From assembly GCA_029262675.1 (NCBI GenBank), contig JAJCYW010000016.1, positions 62,001 to 126,000 of the forward strand: 64,000 nucleotides of DNA, given 5' to 3'. The position numbers and the translations under genes are program-made. The stretch comes from Chloroflexota bacterium (GTDB lineage: Bacteria > Chloroflexota > Dehalococcoidia > DSTF01 > RBG-16-68-14). Every line of letters starts with the position of its first letter. The stretch's first letter is position 1. The notes beneath the pieces were generated by a model, which searched no databases, was not told where the DNA came from, and was given only the letters and a program-made list of their open reading frames with translations. Positions 15,378 to 24,560 of this stretch are shown one piece after another.

Positions 15378-16675
15378 GGCGCTGATTCTCTTACCGGCAC
15401 GCCGGCGCCCACCGGCACACCTTCACCCAGCAGCACGCGGGCCATCGCGGCGCCCTTGTGCAGCGTCTCCTCGTACTCGAGAGCGGGTTGCGAGTCCGCG
15501 ACGATGCCGCCGCCGACCTGGAAGCTGGCCTGGCCGTCCTTGACGACCATGGTCCGGATCGCGATGTTCAGGTCCATCGCGCCGCCGAATCCGAGGTAGC
15601 CAATCGCGCCCGTGTAGACGCCGCGCTCGGCGGGCTCCAGCTCATCGATGATCTCCATCGCGCGGATCTTGGGCGCGCCGGTGATCGAACCGCCGGGGAA
15701 GGCCGCCCGCAGCAGGTCTACCACGTCGCGGTCCTGCCGCAGCCTGGCGCGCACGGCCGACGTCAGGTGGTGGACGGTGGCGTACGTCTCCAGCTCGCAG
15801 AGGCCGTCCACGGTGACGCTGCCGGTCTCGGCCACTCGGCCGAGGTCGTTTCGCTCCAGGTCGACGATCATGACGTTCTCGGCGCGGTCCTTGTCACTTG
15901 CCAACAGCTCCCGCGCGAGAGCGGCGTCGGTCTCGGGGCAGCCGCCGCGGGGTCGCGTGCCCTTGATCGGCCGCGTTTCGATTGTGCGGTCGCGTGGGTC
16001 GTAGCGAAGGAAGCGCTCCGGCGACGACGACAGCACGTCGTAGCCCGGGTATCGCAGGTACGCGCCGAACGGGGCCGGCGACTGGGCGCGGAGGCCGAGA
16101 TAGACGTCGAACGGGTCGGCGAGGCAAGCCGCCTGGAAGCTCTGCGAGAGGTTGACCTGGTAGACGTCGCCCGCCTCGATGTATTCGAGCGCGCGCCGCA
16201 CCGACGCCTCGTAGGCGTCGCGCGTAAGGTTCGACTGCAGGCCGCAGAACTCAGCCGCCGTCCCCGGCGACGGCGGCGGCGGGGCGAGCGACCGTGCGTC
16301 AAACGATTGGATGCTGTCGTAGAACGCGAGATGGCATTCGGGGAACTGTAGAGGGTCGTCCACAGTGTCGGGCAGCCGCTCGATGTGGCGCTTGAGGCCG
16401 TAGCCTAAATACCCGGCGGCGCCGCCCTGGGGCTTGTGCCGCCATTCGTCCAGCAGCTCCCGCAGCGCGTCGAAGGGGTCGCCCTCGAAGCGCGCCGTCC
16501 CGCCGCCCGTCCGCTCGACCTCGACGCAGCGCCCGCGCGAGCGCAGCACGGCGGCCGGCTCGGCGCCCCAGAAGGAGCGCCGTCCGAGCGTGCCGCAGGC
16601 CATCGCGCTGTCGAGCCAGAAGCCGTACGGCTGGGAGCAGGCAGCGCGCAGCGTCGCGAGGTCTGGGTTGTGCAT
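15374..16675 (-). CDS. pabB: aminodeoxychorismate synthase component I
   Basis: A 433-residue chorismate-utilising enzyme that aminates chorismate in folate synthesis. The C-terminal catalytic block is intact: QVNLSQSFQA, SSSPERFLR, the PabB-type PIKGTRPRG (Lys), DLERNDLGRVAETGSV, FPGGSITGAPKIRAMEIIDEL and YTGAIGYLGFGGAMDLNIAIRT. I chose ATG 16675 (GAGG eight bases before); an upstream frame would overlap the start of the next gene. No amidotransferase (PabA) is in the window. The N-terminal domain is shorter than in E. coli PabB. Confidence 0.9.
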   Translation of the reverse strand: MHNPDLATLRAACSQPYGFWLDSAMACGTLGRRSFWGAEPAAVLRSRGRCVEVERTGGGTARFEGDPFDALRELLDEWRHKPQGGAAGYLGYGLKRHIERLPDTVDDPLQFPECHLAFYDSIQSFDARSLAPPPPSPGTAAEFCGLQSNLTRDAYEASVRRALEYIEAGDVYQVNLSQSFQAACLADPFDVYLGLRAQSPAPFGAYLRYPGYDVLSSSPERFLRYDPRDRTIETRPIKGTRPRGGCPETDAALARELLASDKDRAENVMIVDLERNDLGRVAETGSVTVDGLCELETYATVHHLTSAVRARLRQDRDVVDLLRAAFPGGSITGAPKIRAMEIIDELEPAERGVYTGAIGYLGFGGAMDLNIAIRTMVVKDGQASFQVGGGIVADSQPALEYEETLHKGAAMARVLLGEGVPVGAGVPVRESAP

Positions 16676-16796
16676 GGAGAGTGCCTCTGTGGCTACTGGT
16701 CGGGCGACTCCCTCAGTTTCAGGCCGCGCGGTCTGCGCGTCAAGCTGGGGTGTGGGCCAGGTCGCCGTCAGGTGGCGGATGCTAAGATGAATCACC

Positions 16797-17384
16797 ATGA
16801 TTGATGCAGAAACCAACTTCAAAGAGTTCGACAGGAGCTGGAGAGCTTTTCTTCAGACGGTTGTCCTTGCTAAGAACCATAATGGCCTAAGTCGGCTGGA
16901 GAGCCCATTCCTCCCTCGAGACCCAATAGCTGATTCAATTCTACCGACGCTCCTATACGTCCAACTAGCTTCTTTGCTCGACGACGGATTGAGACTGCAC
17001 CTAGAACAGAGCAAGGGTAAGGCGCTGGCCAAGCGACTCAATTTGGCTGCTCTGATCGATCTTGCCAAGAGTGACCTGATTGATCCCGACGCGCCGGATT
17101 CCATTAGAAAGAGTCGGAATCCGCTGGCGCACGAACCCGGCGAATTTGCGTCCTGGCAGGATCTGGACAGCGCAATCGCCAGTGCTTACGAGGAGCTTCG
17201 CGGACTCAATCTGGTTAACGATCGACCAGATTACAAGTTCTTCTCTGAGCGGTCTGGAGCCGAAGCCTGTGACGATCCTGGCATCGCGTTCAAGCAAGAG
17301 TACAAGTTCGGTCTCAAGGTCGATGGGGAAGTAGTGCTGGGACTGAGTTGGACAAGTCAAGTTGCTCGCGCTTCAGCTTCCTGA
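16797..17384 (+). CDS. HEPN-like small protein
   Basis: A 195-residue, mainly helical protein in a stretch of lower GC than its neighbours. It carries RKSRNPLAHEP near residue 105, which fits the R-x4-6-H motif of HEPN RNases and HEPN-like proteins. The rest (LLYVQLASLLDDGLRLHLEQ; LDSAIASAYEELRGLNLV) also looks like a HEPN four-helix bundle. It may be a toxin or defence-related RNase, but the motif alone is not proof. It is followed 13 bases later by the first of two truncated uvrB 5' ends. Confidence 0.5.
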   Translation: MIDAETNFKEFDRSWRAFLQTVVLAKNHNGLSRLESPFLPRDPIADSILPTLLYVQLASLLDDGLRLHLEQSKGKALAKRLNLAALIDLAKSDLIDPDAPDSIRKSRNPLAHEPGEFASWQDLDSAIASAYEELRGLNLVNDRPDYKFFSERSGAEACDDPGIAFKQEYKFGLKVDGEVVLGLSWTSQVARASAS

Positions 17385-17396
17385 ATAGAGCGTTTA

Positions 17397-17429
17397 ATGC
17401 CCGACTTCGAGGCCACCGGCGACCAACCG
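17397..17429 (+). pseudogene. truncated uvrB 5' end, copy 1 (with internal 18-base deletion)
   Basis: ATGCCCGACTTC, then AGGCCACCGGCGACCA and CCG, matches the first codons of uvrB with two mismatches once 18 bases are removed. The missing bases lie between two GACTTC repeats present in the intact gene, so the deletion looks like repeat slippage. The frame ends soon after in TAG. It is one of three uvrB 5' ends in 1.5 kb. Confidence 0.7.
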
Positions 17430-17462
17430 GGAACGGCGTAGCCTGCGCAGGAGTCTTGCCTA

Positions 17463-17966
17463 ATGGCGGCTACCATACGACTCGGCAAGATCGAGAAGTT
17501 CATTCTTGTCTACATGGTTCGCCCACGGCAGCAGACGATGTATCCAGGGTACGAGCTTCATGCCCGCAGCTGTGCGTTGCAGGTCTACTATCGAGAGACC
17601 CACGGCCTAACCGGTAGGCAACGGCGAAACGTCCGGCAGGTTATACCGCGGCTAGAATACAACTCACTCCAGGTAAGGTTCACGAAGGCAATGCAGCGCT
17701 TGGCCAGCAAGGGTTTCATTGAGACGTTCCGTGTTAGGCCTAGCCGGTGGTTCGCGGATCGAGGGCGGGGTCCAGAACCTGCGGAGTTGAAGTCTCGGCG
17801 GCTCTACATTCAGGAAGAAGAAGTCGCACGACCTCTATGGGCTCACCATTGCTGCAGCCGCTATCGTACAGTGTACCGACTCACCGGAGACGGTCTAAGT
17901 AAGGCGTACGAAATTGGTTACCGCGAGGGTTTCTGGTCGTCTGTCCTCTACGTTGAGTCTGTTTAA
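17463..17966 (+). CDS. possible winged-helix protein, unknown function
   Basis: A basic 167-residue protein. The N-terminal GKIEKFILVYMV and the segment FTKAMQRLASKGFIETFRV (near 80) look like a winged-helix DNA-binding domain, where the second part would be the wing. The C-terminus has a CCSRYRTVYRLTGDGLSKAYE segment. I do not recognise the family. AGGAG sits 9 bases before the ATG. Composition is AT-richer than the core genome. It lies between two truncated uvrB 5' ends, so it is probably acquired cargo. Confidence 0.5.
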   Translation: MAATIRLGKIEKFILVYMVRPRQQTMYPGYELHARSCALQVYYRETHGLTGRQRRNVRQVIPRLEYNSLQVRFTKAMQRLASKGFIETFRVRPSRWFADRGRGPEPAELKSRRLYIQEEEVARPLWAHHCCSRYRTVYRLTGDGLSKAYEIGYREGFWSSVLYVESV

Positions 17967-17972
17967 TTAACT

Positions 17973-18092
17973 TTAAGAGGCTTTTTCTTTTTCTGACCAC
18001 TTGAAAAAGGGTGGAATTTGTGGGGCAATGAGTGATGCAATAATGCCCCCAACACCAAGTGCGGTGGTCACGATAACTGTCGAAGTGTCCAT
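17973..18092 (-). CDS. small single-pass membrane peptide (39 residues)
   Basis: On the minus strand, ATG 18092 opens MDTSTVIVTTALGVGGIIAS, continuing as LIAPQIPPFF and a charged tail KWSEKEKAS before TAA. That is one hydrophobic helix with a cationic end. A TATACT -10 hexamer (18102-18107) would start transcription within a few bases of the ATG, so the mRNA would be nearly leaderless. It is convergent with 17463-17966. Size and shape recall small toxins or membrane regulators, but coding status is uncertain. Confidence 0.35.
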   Translation of the reverse strand: MDTSTVIVTTALGVGGIIASLIAPQIPPFFKWSEKEKAS

Positions 18093-18160
18093 ACTGCGAT
18101 CAGTATATCACCCCTCCTGACACCCCGCCGTCAGCACGCTTGGGTATGATGAAGAGGCCA

Positions 18161-18298
18161 TGCCCGACTTCAAGCTCGTCTCCGACTTCCAGGCCACCGG
18201 CGACCAGCCGCAGGCAATCGATAAGCTCGTCGCGGGGCTGAAGGCCGGCGAGCGCTACCAGACGCTGCTGGGCGTCACCGGCATCGTGATAAGATGAA
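18161..18298 (+). pseudogene. truncated uvrB 5' end, copy 2 (41 codons)
   Basis: From ATG 18161 the frame gives UvrB residues 1-41 ([20 protein letters not shown] ... LLGVTG), then leaves homology at 18283 and stops at TGA 18298. By my count about 8 of 123 bases differ from the intact gene at 18872, with four residue changes. The upstream AAGAGG ribosome site suggests this was once the true uvrB start. The DUF433/DUF5615 pair lies between it and intact uvrB. Confidence 0.9.
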
Positions 18299-18304
18299 TG
18301 CGTT

Positions 18305-18535
18305 ATGAGTTGGGAAGAGCACATCGCCATCGACCCTGACGTTATGGGCGGCAAGCCTGTCATCAAGGGCACACGAGTGCCTGTTCAGGTGATCGTAGGG
18401 GCGCTTGCAGGCGGGGACACGGTAGAGGACGTTTGCTCGGGTTATAAAGTGACCGAAGAGGACGTGCGGGCGGCGCTGACATACGCGGCTGGAGTGCTTG
18501 GCGAGGAGCGGCTCCATGCGCTTCCTGGTGGATGA
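18305..18535 (+). CDS. DUF433 family antitoxin-like protein
   Basis: A 76-residue protein of the DUF433 family (SWEEHIAIDPDVMGGKPVIK, then GTRVPVQVIVG, with VEDVCSGYKVTEEDVRAAL forming a helix-turn-helix). DUF433 proteins commonly act as antitoxins to PIN-like DUF5615 partners, as the next gene is here. No ribosome site is visible. An extended -10-like TGATAAGAT (18287-18295) lies right at the junction with the uvrB fragment, so the mRNA may be nearly leaderless. Confidence 0.85.
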   Translation: MSWEEHIAIDPDVMGGKPVIKGTRVPVQVIVGALAGGDTVEDVCSGYKVTEEDVRAALTYAAGVLGEERLHALPGG

Positions 18536-18869
18536 GAATCTGCCGGCTGACGTGGCCGATGTCCTGCGCCGTGACGACCACGACGTGCTCAACATATCCG
18601 AGAGCAATCACCGAGGCGCCTCAGATCAGGAACTATGGAGATTAGGAGCAAGCGAGGGACGCATCGTCGTGACCAGGGATTTAGACTTTCCGCTCCCGGA
18701 GATTCCAAGACCGCCGGGTCTTATCTTGCTCCGCGTTCCAGGTACATTCACCAGGAGCCGGATCCGGGACATCGTCTCGGACTTCGTTGACAGTGTGGCG
18801 TTTGGCCAGGTCGAAGGGGCGATTACTGTCGTGTCGCCTGGCCGAGTGAGAAGACGACCCTTTTCGTGA
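18516..18869 (+). CDS. DUF5615 PIN-like toxin
   Basis: A 117-residue protein beginning [20 protein letters not shown], the hallmark of the DUF5615 PIN-like family, with a probable metal-binding Asp6 and Glu7. A second acidic site follows in [11 protein letters not shown] (near residue 54). It likely acts as an RNase toxin controlled by the upstream DUF433 protein, whose 3' end it overlaps by 20 bases. Its TGA stop overlaps a possible GTG start of uvrB, so this module sits directly against the uvrB start. Confidence 0.85.
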   Translation: MRFLVDENLPADVADVLRRDDHDVLNISESNHRGASDQELWRLGASEGRIVVTRDLDFPLPEIPRPPGLILLRVPGTFTRSRIRDIVSDFVDSVAFGQVEGAITVVSPGRVRRRPFS

Positions 18870-18871
18870 CC

Positions 18872-20977
18872 ATGCCCGACTTCAAACTCGTCTCTGACTT
18901 CAAGGCCACCGGCGACCAGCCGCAGGCGATCGACAAGCTCGTCGCGGGGCTGAACGACGGCCAGCGCTACCAGACGCTGCTGGGCGTCACCGGCAGCGGC
19001 AAGACGTTCGCCGTCGCCAGCGTCGTCGAGCAGGTCAACCGCCCCACGCTGGTGCTCGCCCCCAACCGCACGCTGGCCGCGCAGCTCTGCTCGGAGTACA
19101 AGGAGTTCTTCCCGGAGAACGCCGTGGAGTTCTTCGTCTCCTACTACGACTACTACCAGCCCGAGGCCTACATCCCCCGCTCCGATACCTACATCGCGAA
19201 GGACGCGGATATCAACGACGAGATCGATAAGCTGCGCCACGCCGCCACCCGCGCGCTGTTCGAGCGGCGCGACGTGCTGATCGTTGCGTCGGTGTCCTGC
19301 ATCTACGGCCTCGGCGAGCCGGCGGAGTACGAGTCGTTCATCCTCACGTTCAAGAAGGGCGAGCGATTCGACCGCGGCCCGGCCATGCGCCGCCTCGTCG
19401 ACATGCAGTACGAGCGCAACGATATGAACTTGGTGCGCGGCAAGTTCCGCATGCGGGGCGACAGCCTCACGCTCCAGCCCTCGTACGACGAGTTGGCCGT
19501 CCGCATCGACTTCTTCGGCGACGAAGTGGAGCGCATCATCGAGGTTGACCCGCTGACCGGCGAGATGCTGGCCGAGCGCGAGCGCGTCGACATCTACCCG
19601 GCCAAGCACTTCGTGACGTCCGCGGACAAGCTGACGCTGGCTATCACAGACATCGAGGCGGAGCTGGCCGGCCGCGTGCAGGAGCTGAAGTCGCAGGACC
19701 GGATTCTGGAGGCGGCGCGGCTGGAGGAGCGCACGAACTACGACCTGGAGACGATGCGGGAGACCGGCTACTGCCCCGGTATCGAGAACTACTCCCGCCA
19801 CCTGGCCCGCCGCGCGCCGGGCAGCACGCCCTGGACGCTGCTCGACTACTTCCCGGACGACTGGCTGCTCGTCGTCGACGAGTCGCACATCGCCGTGCCG
19901 CAGGCGCGCGGGATGTACCACGGCGACATGTCGCGCAAGCAGACGCTCGTCGACTACGGTTTCCGGCTGCCCTCGGCGATGGACAACCGGCCGCTCAACT
20001 TCGGCGAGATCGAGGAGCACATCAACCAGGTGCTCTTCACGTCGGCGACGCCGGGCGGCTACGAGTACGACCACAGCACCGTCGTCGCAGAGCAGCTAGT
20101 GCGGCCGACGGGCCTGCTCGACCCCGTTATCGAGGTCAAGCCGACGCAGCACCAGGTCGACGACCTGCTGGAGCAGATCAACGAACGCGTCGAGCGCAAG
20201 GAGCGCGTGCTGGTCACGACGCTGACGAAGAAGATGGCGGAGGACCTGGCCGACTACCTGCAGGAGATGGGCGTCCGCACGCACTACCTCCACTCGGAGG
20301 TCGACACGTTAGAACGCGTCGAGATCCTGCGCGACCTGCGCCAGGGCGTCTACGACGTCGTCGTCGGAATCAACCTGCTGCGCGAGGGCCTCGACCTGCC
20401 GGAGGTCAGCCTGGTCGTCATCATGGACGCCGATAAGGAGGGCTTCCTCCGCTCGCGTGACTCGCTGGTGCAGACGATGGGCCGCGCCGCCCGCCACATC
20501 AACGGCACGGTGATCATGTACGCCGATCGCGTGACCGACTCCATGCGCCAGGCCATCGACGAGACGAACCGCCGCCGCCAGGTGCAGGAGTCGTACAACG
20601 CGCAGCAGGGCATCACGCCGGAGGGCATCCAGAAGGCCATCCGCGACATTACCGACCACGTGAAGAAGGCCGCCGAGGAGCGCGAGGAGTACACCGTCGG
20701 CGACGTGCCGAAGGACGAGCTGGCGCGCATGGTCAAGGACCTGGAGAAGCAGATGAAGGCCGCGGCCAAGAACCTCGAGTTCGAGAAGGCCGCTCTGCTG
20801 CGAGACCAGGTCTACGAGCTACGCAAGCAGCTCGTCAGCGAGGCCGATGTGCTGCACCAGTTCGCGGAGACGGCCTACGGGTCGCTCGGCGGCCGCGCGC
20901 CCCGCCCCGGCGGCGCCCGCGAGACCTCCAACCGCACTCGTCGCGGCGGGCGTCCGCGTGTGCGGTACGGCAAGTAG
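18872..20977 (+). CDS. uvrB: excinuclease ABC subunit UvrB
   Basis: A 701-residue damage-verifying helicase of nucleotide excision repair. It shows Walker A GVTGSGKT (38-45) and the beta-hairpin [12 protein letters not shown] near 96. The DEAD-like motif [11 protein letters not shown] and helicase motifs [19 protein letters not shown] follow, with a C-terminal UVR domain ([18 protein letters not shown]) for UvrC contact. ATG 18872 is chosen because the two truncated copies begin at the same codon. Its ancestral promoter was probably upstream of 18161; the present one may depend on the DUF433/DUF5615 module. The tail is Arg/Gly-rich. Confidence 0.97.
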   Translation: MPDFKLVSDFKATGDQPQAIDKLVAGLNDGQRYQTLLGVTGSGKTFAVASVVEQVNRPTLVLAPNRTLAAQLCSEYKEFFPENAVEFFVSYYDYYQPEAYIPRSDTYIAKDADINDEIDKLRHAATRALFERRDVLIVASVSCIYGLGEPAEYESFILTFKKGERFDRGPAMRRLVDMQYERNDMNLVRGKFRMRGDSLTLQPSYDELAVRIDFFGDEVERIIEVDPLTGEMLAERERVDIYPAKHFVTSADKLTLAITDIEAELAGRVQELKSQDRILEAARLEERTNYDLETMRETGYCPGIENYSRHLARRAPGSTPWTLLDYFPDDWLLVVDESHIAVPQARGMYHGDMSRKQTLVDYGFRLPSAMDNRPLNFGEIEEHINQVLFTSATPGGYEYDHSTVVAEQLVRPTGLLDPVIEVKPTQHQVDDLLEQINERVERKERVLVTTLTKKMAEDLADYLQEMGVRTHYLHSEVDTLERVEILRDLRQGVYDVVVGINLLREGLDLPEVSLVVIMDADKEGFLRSRDSLVQTMGRAARHINGTVIMYADRVTDSMRQAIDETNRRRQVQESYNAQQGITPEGIQKAIRDITDHVKKAAEEREEYTVGDVPKDELARMVKDLEKQMKAAAKNLEFEKAALLRDQVYELRKQLVSEADVLHQFAETAYGSLGGRAPRPGGARETSNRTRRGGRPRVRYGK

Positions 20978-21000
20978 GAGGGCGAGTTATCAGTCCTACC

Positions 21001-21037
21001 TGGAAATGGAGGTAATACTGTGATATATTGTATTACC
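21001..21037 (+). promoter_or_regulatory. promoter and operator of the abrB-vapC pair
   Basis: A -10 TATATT (21024-21029) lies 17 bp from TGGAAA (21001-21006). It is embedded in a perfect inverted repeat, GGTAATAC (21011-21018) with GTATTACC (21030-21037). A palindrome over the core promoter is the usual autorepression site of toxin-antitoxin operons. Confidence 0.65.
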
Positions 21038-21057
21038 AACAAGAGGAGGTAGGAAAC

Positions 21058-21324
21058 ATGAGGCAACGGCGAAGAGTTGTTGGCAAGAAGGGGCAAATAA
21101 CACTGCCTGTCGAAATGCGGCGTGCGCTTCATCTCAAGGAGGGCGATAAGGTTGTCGTCACACGCGAGGGCGAAGAGATTCACGTCGTTCGAATCGGGAG
21201 CGTGGTTGAGCGAACGGCCGGCGTGATCAGAGCACGCGACGGTCGAACGCCGAGCGTCAGGGAACTGAAGGACGTGGCCGAACAAGCGATGGCCGATGAC
21301 GCGTACGAAGGAATGAACCGCTAG
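21058..21324 (+). CDS. AbrB/SpoVT-family antitoxin
   Basis: An 88-residue protein with an N-terminal swapped-hairpin DNA-binding domain (RRVVGKKGQITLPVEMRRAL, then GDKVVVTREGEEIHVVRI). A C-terminal tail (VRELKDVAEQAMADDAYEG) presumably wraps the toxin. A strong GAGGAGG site precedes ATG 21058. It would neutralise the PIN toxin encoded next and repress the palindromic promoter upstream. Confidence 0.88.
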   Translation: MRQRRRVVGKKGQITLPVEMRRALHLKEGDKVVVTREGEEIHVVRIGSVVERTAGVIRARDGRTPSVRELKDVAEQAMADDAYEGMNR

Positions 21325-21735
21325 ATGGCGGAAGTCTTCATCGACGCAAACGTCTTCATCCGGCACCTCACGCAGGATCACTCGGACCACTCGCCCAAAG
21401 CGACGGCGTTTCTAGCGCGAATTGAACGTGGCGAGCTTAGAGCGCGAAGCGCAGATACCGTCATCTTCGAGACGGTGTTCACGCTGGAGCGGTATTATCG
21501 AGAGACTAAGCCAGTGATTCGCGATGCCCTTGTTTCGCTTATCGAGCTACCGGGCATACTGTTGCCTGGAAAGCAGCGGTTGCGGCGCGCGTTCGAACTC
21601 TATGCTGATCGCAACATGTCGTTCGGCGATGCTAGCCACGTGGCCTTGATGGAGCAGTACGGCATGTCCGAGATCGCAAGCTTCGACAGGGATTTCGACC
21701 GTGTGCCGGGCATCACGCGAGTGGAGCCGAGCTAA
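21325..21735 (+). CDS. PIN-domain toxin (VapC-like)
   Basis: A 136-residue PIN endoribonuclease. The acidic site is visible as FIDANVFIRHLT (Asp7), DTVIFETVFTLE (Glu near 49), MSFGDASHVALM (Asp near 101) and ASFDRDFDRVPG. The ATG follows the antitoxin TAG with no gap. The gene sits at the 3' side of uvrB, giving uvrB a toxin-antitoxin-like module on each flank. Confidence 0.9.
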   Translation: MAEVFIDANVFIRHLTQDHSDHSPKATAFLARIERGELRARSADTVIFETVFTLERYYRETKPVIRDALVSLIELPGILLPGKQRLRRAFELYADRNMSFGDASHVALMEQYGMSEIASFDRDFDRVPGITRVEPS

Positions 21736-21766
21736 GCCGCGCCGCGGCCTCTGCAAAGTAGACACA

Positions 21767-21794
21767 ACACCGCCCCGGCTGACCGGGGCGGTGT
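21767..21794. terminator. bidirectional terminator between vapC and the alcohol dehydrogenase
   Basis: A perfect 12-bp stem (ACACCGCCCCGG with CCGGGGCGGTGT, loop CTGA) lies between two convergent genes. The plus-strand side is followed by GTGCGTTTCG. Confidence 0.75.
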
Positions 21795-21833
21795 GTGCGT
21801 TTCGACTGGTAGGCGTGTGAGGCCCTACGCCCC

Positions 21834-22922
21834 CTACTCAAACGTGAGGACTGTGCGGGCAACCTCGCCGTCCTTCATGGCGCGGAAGGCCTCGTTCACG
21901 TTGTCCAGCGTGTCCGTCTTCGTGATCATCTCGTCCAGCTTCAGCGTGCCCTGCAGGTAGAAGTCGATGTAGCGTGGCATGTCGACCGGGAAGCGGTTGG
22001 AGCCCATGTTGCAGCCCTGTATCTTCTTCTCCATCAGGAACTGCGAACCCGTCAGCTCCACCTTGTCGCCAACCGGGATCATGCCGATGATCGTCGCCGT
22101 GCCGCCCGGGCGCAGGCTGTCGAAGGCCTGCTCCGCGACGACCTTGTTGCCGATCGCCTCGAACGTGTAGTCGGCGCCTCCGCCCGTCATCTCGCGGATC
22201 TGGCCGACGGCGTCGCCCTGCGAGGCGTCGACGGTGTGCGTCGCGCCTAGCTCCTTCGCGAGGCCAAGCTTGCTCTCGACCATGTCGACGGCGATGATCT
22301 GCCGCGCGCCGGCGATGCGACAGCCCTGGATCGCGGCCAGGCCGATGCCGCCCGCGCCGAAGACTACAGTTGTCGAGCCCGGCTCGACCTTGGCCGTGTT
22401 CAGCGCCGCGCCGACGCCCGTCAACACGCCGCAGCCGATCAGCGCGGCCTGCGCCAGCGGCATGTCGTCGCGGATCTTGACGATCGCGTTCTCATGCACC
22501 AGCATCTTCTCGGCGTAGCCGGAGACGTTCAGGAACTGGTGGACGCGGTCGTCCTTGCCGGCCAGCGTCATCTTCGGCGGCTGCTCCATCGTGCGCTGCG
22601 TCTCCGGGCTGCCGCAGAGCGCCGGGTTGCCGGTCAGACACTGCTCGCAGTTGCCGCAGAACGCGGAGAGGCAGGCGATCACGTGGTCGCCCGGCGCGAA
22701 CTTGGTCACCAGCTCGCCGACCTCCTCGACGATGCCGGACGCCTCGTGACCCATCACCGCTGGCGCCGGGTAGGGGTAGAGCCCCTCGACGAAATGCAGG
22801 TCGCTGTGGCAGACGCCGCTGGCGACCGTGCGGACGAGGACCTCGCGCGCCAGCGGCTTGTCGATGTCGACTTCCTCAACCGACAGCGGCTGGTGCGGGC
22901 CGTGGAATACTGCTGCTTTCAT
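21834..22922 (-). CDS. zinc-dependent alcohol dehydrogenase, class III-like
   Basis: A 362-residue medium-chain dehydrogenase. The catalytic zinc ligands lie in GVCHSDLHFVEG (Cys37) and GHEASGIVEEVG (His near 58). The structural zinc loop is FCGNCEQCLTGNPALC. The NAD-binding Rossmann motif VFGAGGIGLAAIQG lies near 184. Substrate is unknown; relatives oxidise alcohols or S-hydroxymethyl adducts. AGGAG precedes ATG 22922. A close paralogue follows upstream (23056-24144), so the pair arose by duplication. Confidence 0.92.
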   Translation of the reverse strand: MKAAVFHGPHQPLSVEEVDIDKPLAREVLVRTVASGVCHSDLHFVEGLYPYPAPAVMGHEASGIVEEVGELVTKFAPGDHVIACLSAFCGNCEQCLTGNPALCGSPETQRTMEQPPKMTLAGKDDRVHQFLNVSGYAEKMLVHENAIVKIRDDMPLAQAALIGCGVLTGVGAALNTAKVEPGSTTVVFGAGGIGLAAIQGCRIAGARQIIAVDMVESKLGLAKELGATHTVDASQGDAVGQIREMTGGGADYTFEAIGNKVVAEQAFDSLRPGGTATIIGMIPVGDKVELTGSQFLMEKKIQGCNMGSNRFPVDMPRYIDFYLQGTLKLDEMITKTDTLDNVNEAFRAMKDGEVARTVLTFE

Positions 22923-23055
22923 GCTGATCTCCTCTCGGGTGTGGTGTAGTCGGAGTCCAGCCGCTGGTGAATACCAGTTCGCTGGACACGTAGTGCGTTT
23001 GATCTAAGCGGTGCCGCGTTCGCTTGTCAACCGGAACGCGCGTGAAACGAAAGCC

Positions 23056-24144
23056 TCACTCGAACATGATTACCTGTCGCGCCACCTCGCCGGCCTTCAT
23101 CGCGCGGAAGGCCTCATTCACATCCTCCAGACTAATGCGCTTCGTCACCATCTCGTCCAGCTTGAGCAGCCCCTGCAGGTAGAAGTCGACGTAGCGCGGC
23201 ATGTCCACCAGCGCGCGGTTGGAGCCCATGTCGGTGCCCTGGATCTTCTTCTCCTGCAGGAACGCCGTGCCGTCCAGCGAGACTTTGTCGCCCTCCGGGA
23301 TCATGCCGATCACCGTCGCCAAGCCGCCGGCGCGGAGGCTGTCGAACGCCTGTCGCGACACGTCGGCCAGGCCGATCGCGTCGAACGCGTAGTCCACGCC
23401 GCCGTCCGTCAGCCCGCGGATCGCGGCGACGGGGTCGTCCTGCGACGAATCGATGCCGTCCGTCGCGCCGAGCTGCTGCGCCAGCGCCAGCTTGCTCTCG
23501 ACGACGTCGACGGCGATGATGCGCCGCGCGCCCGCGATGCGGCAGCCCTGGATCGCCGCCAGCCCGACGCCGCCCGTGCCGAAGACGGCCGTCGTCGATC
23601 CAGGCCGCACGCGGGCGCAGTTCAGCGCCGCGCCCATGCCCGTCATCACGCCGCAGCTAATCAGCGCCGCGCCGTCCAGCGGCATATCTTCGCGGATCTT
23701 CACGGCCGCGTTTTCGTGCAGAAGCATCCGCTCCGCGAAGCTGGAGAGGTCGAAGAAGTCGTGTAGCGCCTCGCCTGTCGAAGCGAGCCGCAGCTTCGGC
23801 GGCTCGTCGGGCGCGCGGCGCGTCTCCGGGCTCTCGCAGAGGTTGGGGTGGCCTGTCAGGCAGCGCTCACAGCCGCCGCAGAACACGGAGAGGTTGGCGA
23901 TCACGTGGTCGCCGGGCGCGAACTGCGTGACGAGCGCGCCAACCTCTTCGACGATGCCAGCCGCCTCGTGGCCGAGGACGGACGGCGCGGGCCAGGCGTA
24001 GAGCCCGTCGACGTAATGCGCGTCGCTGCGGCAGACGCCGCTGGCGACGGTGCGGACGATCATCTCGCGCGCCATCGGCGCGTCGATCTCGACTTCCTCG
24101 ATCGCGAGTGGCTGGTGCGGGCCGTGGTAGACTGCTGCCTTCAT
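23056..24144 (-). CDS. zinc-dependent alcohol dehydrogenase, paralogue
   Basis: A 362-residue paralogue of 21834-22922, aligned end to end. The zinc ligands (GVCRSDAHY; GHEAAGIVEE; FCGGCERCLTGHPNLC) and the VFGTGGVGLAAIQG nucleotide motif are kept. The residue after the first Cys is Arg instead of His, which may change substrate or proton relay. I chose the ATG at 24144 (AAAGGA upstream), matching the paralogue start; ATG 24174 would add ten unrelated residues. Confidence 0.92.
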   Translation of the reverse strand: MKAAVYHGPHQPLAIEEVEIDAPMAREMIVRTVASGVCRSDAHYVDGLYAWPAPSVLGHEAAGIVEEVGALVTQFAPGDHVIANLSVFCGGCERCLTGHPNLCESPETRRAPDEPPKLRLASTGEALHDFFDLSSFAERMLLHENAAVKIREDMPLDGAALISCGVMTGMGAALNCARVRPGSTTAVFGTGGVGLAAIQGCRIAGARRIIAVDVVESKLALAQQLGATDGIDSSQDDPVAAIRGLTDGGVDYAFDAIGLADVSRQAFDSLRAGGLATVIGMIPEGDKVSLDGTAFLQEKKIQGTDMGSNRALVDMPRYVDFYLQGLLKLDEMVTKRISLEDVNEAFRAMKAGEVARQVIMFE

Positions 24145-24323
24145 CTGCGTTCCTTTCGCTGCGGTGCCGTTCATCTAAGCGGTGGCTGATTGTGAAGTCA
24201 ACCACACGTCGCCCTTGTGCCGGCTGCTATCCTGAACACAGGGTCCCGCCGCCGGGATTCCAGCGTGACACCCAGGCCTGTCTAGGCCCCCGTCCGTTCA
24301 TCACCGCCGATAAGGAGGCACAC

Positions 24324-24560
24324 ATGAGCGAATGGGAATACAAGGTTTGTTACGTAGATTTTCGCGGCAGGATCAGCGTTGAAGGGGTGGAGTTCATCCG
24401 CCAGAGCGGAGAGCATCGCACCGGGTTCGTTCGCCAGTACCTCGAAGCCGTTGGCAAAGAGGGCTGGGAAGTGACCGGCATCCTCCCCTTGGGGCGCCCA
24501 GAGAGCAGCTACTTCATTCTGAAGCGGCCTCAGACCGAGTCCGCGTCGACCGAAGGTTAG
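24324..24560 (+). CDS. small DUF4177-like protein
   Basis: A 78-residue protein (MSEWEYKVCYVDFRGRISVE ... YLEAVGKEGWEVTGILPLG ... SYFILKRP). The 'GWEV.G..P' strand followed by a hydrophobic strand resembles DUF4177-type proteins of unknown function. An AAGGAGG site lies 4 bases before ATG 24324. It is divergent from the dehydrogenase pair. Confidence 0.6.
   Translation: MSEWEYKVCYVDFRGRISVEGVEFIRQSGEHRTGFVRQYLEAVGKEGWEVTGILPLGRPESSYFILKRPQTESASTEG

Noticed and set aside
18626..20074. 482-codon open frame opposite uvrB
   Set aside because: It is a typical high-GC antisense shadow of a well-conserved gene, with Val/Arg/Ala-rich nonsense composition.
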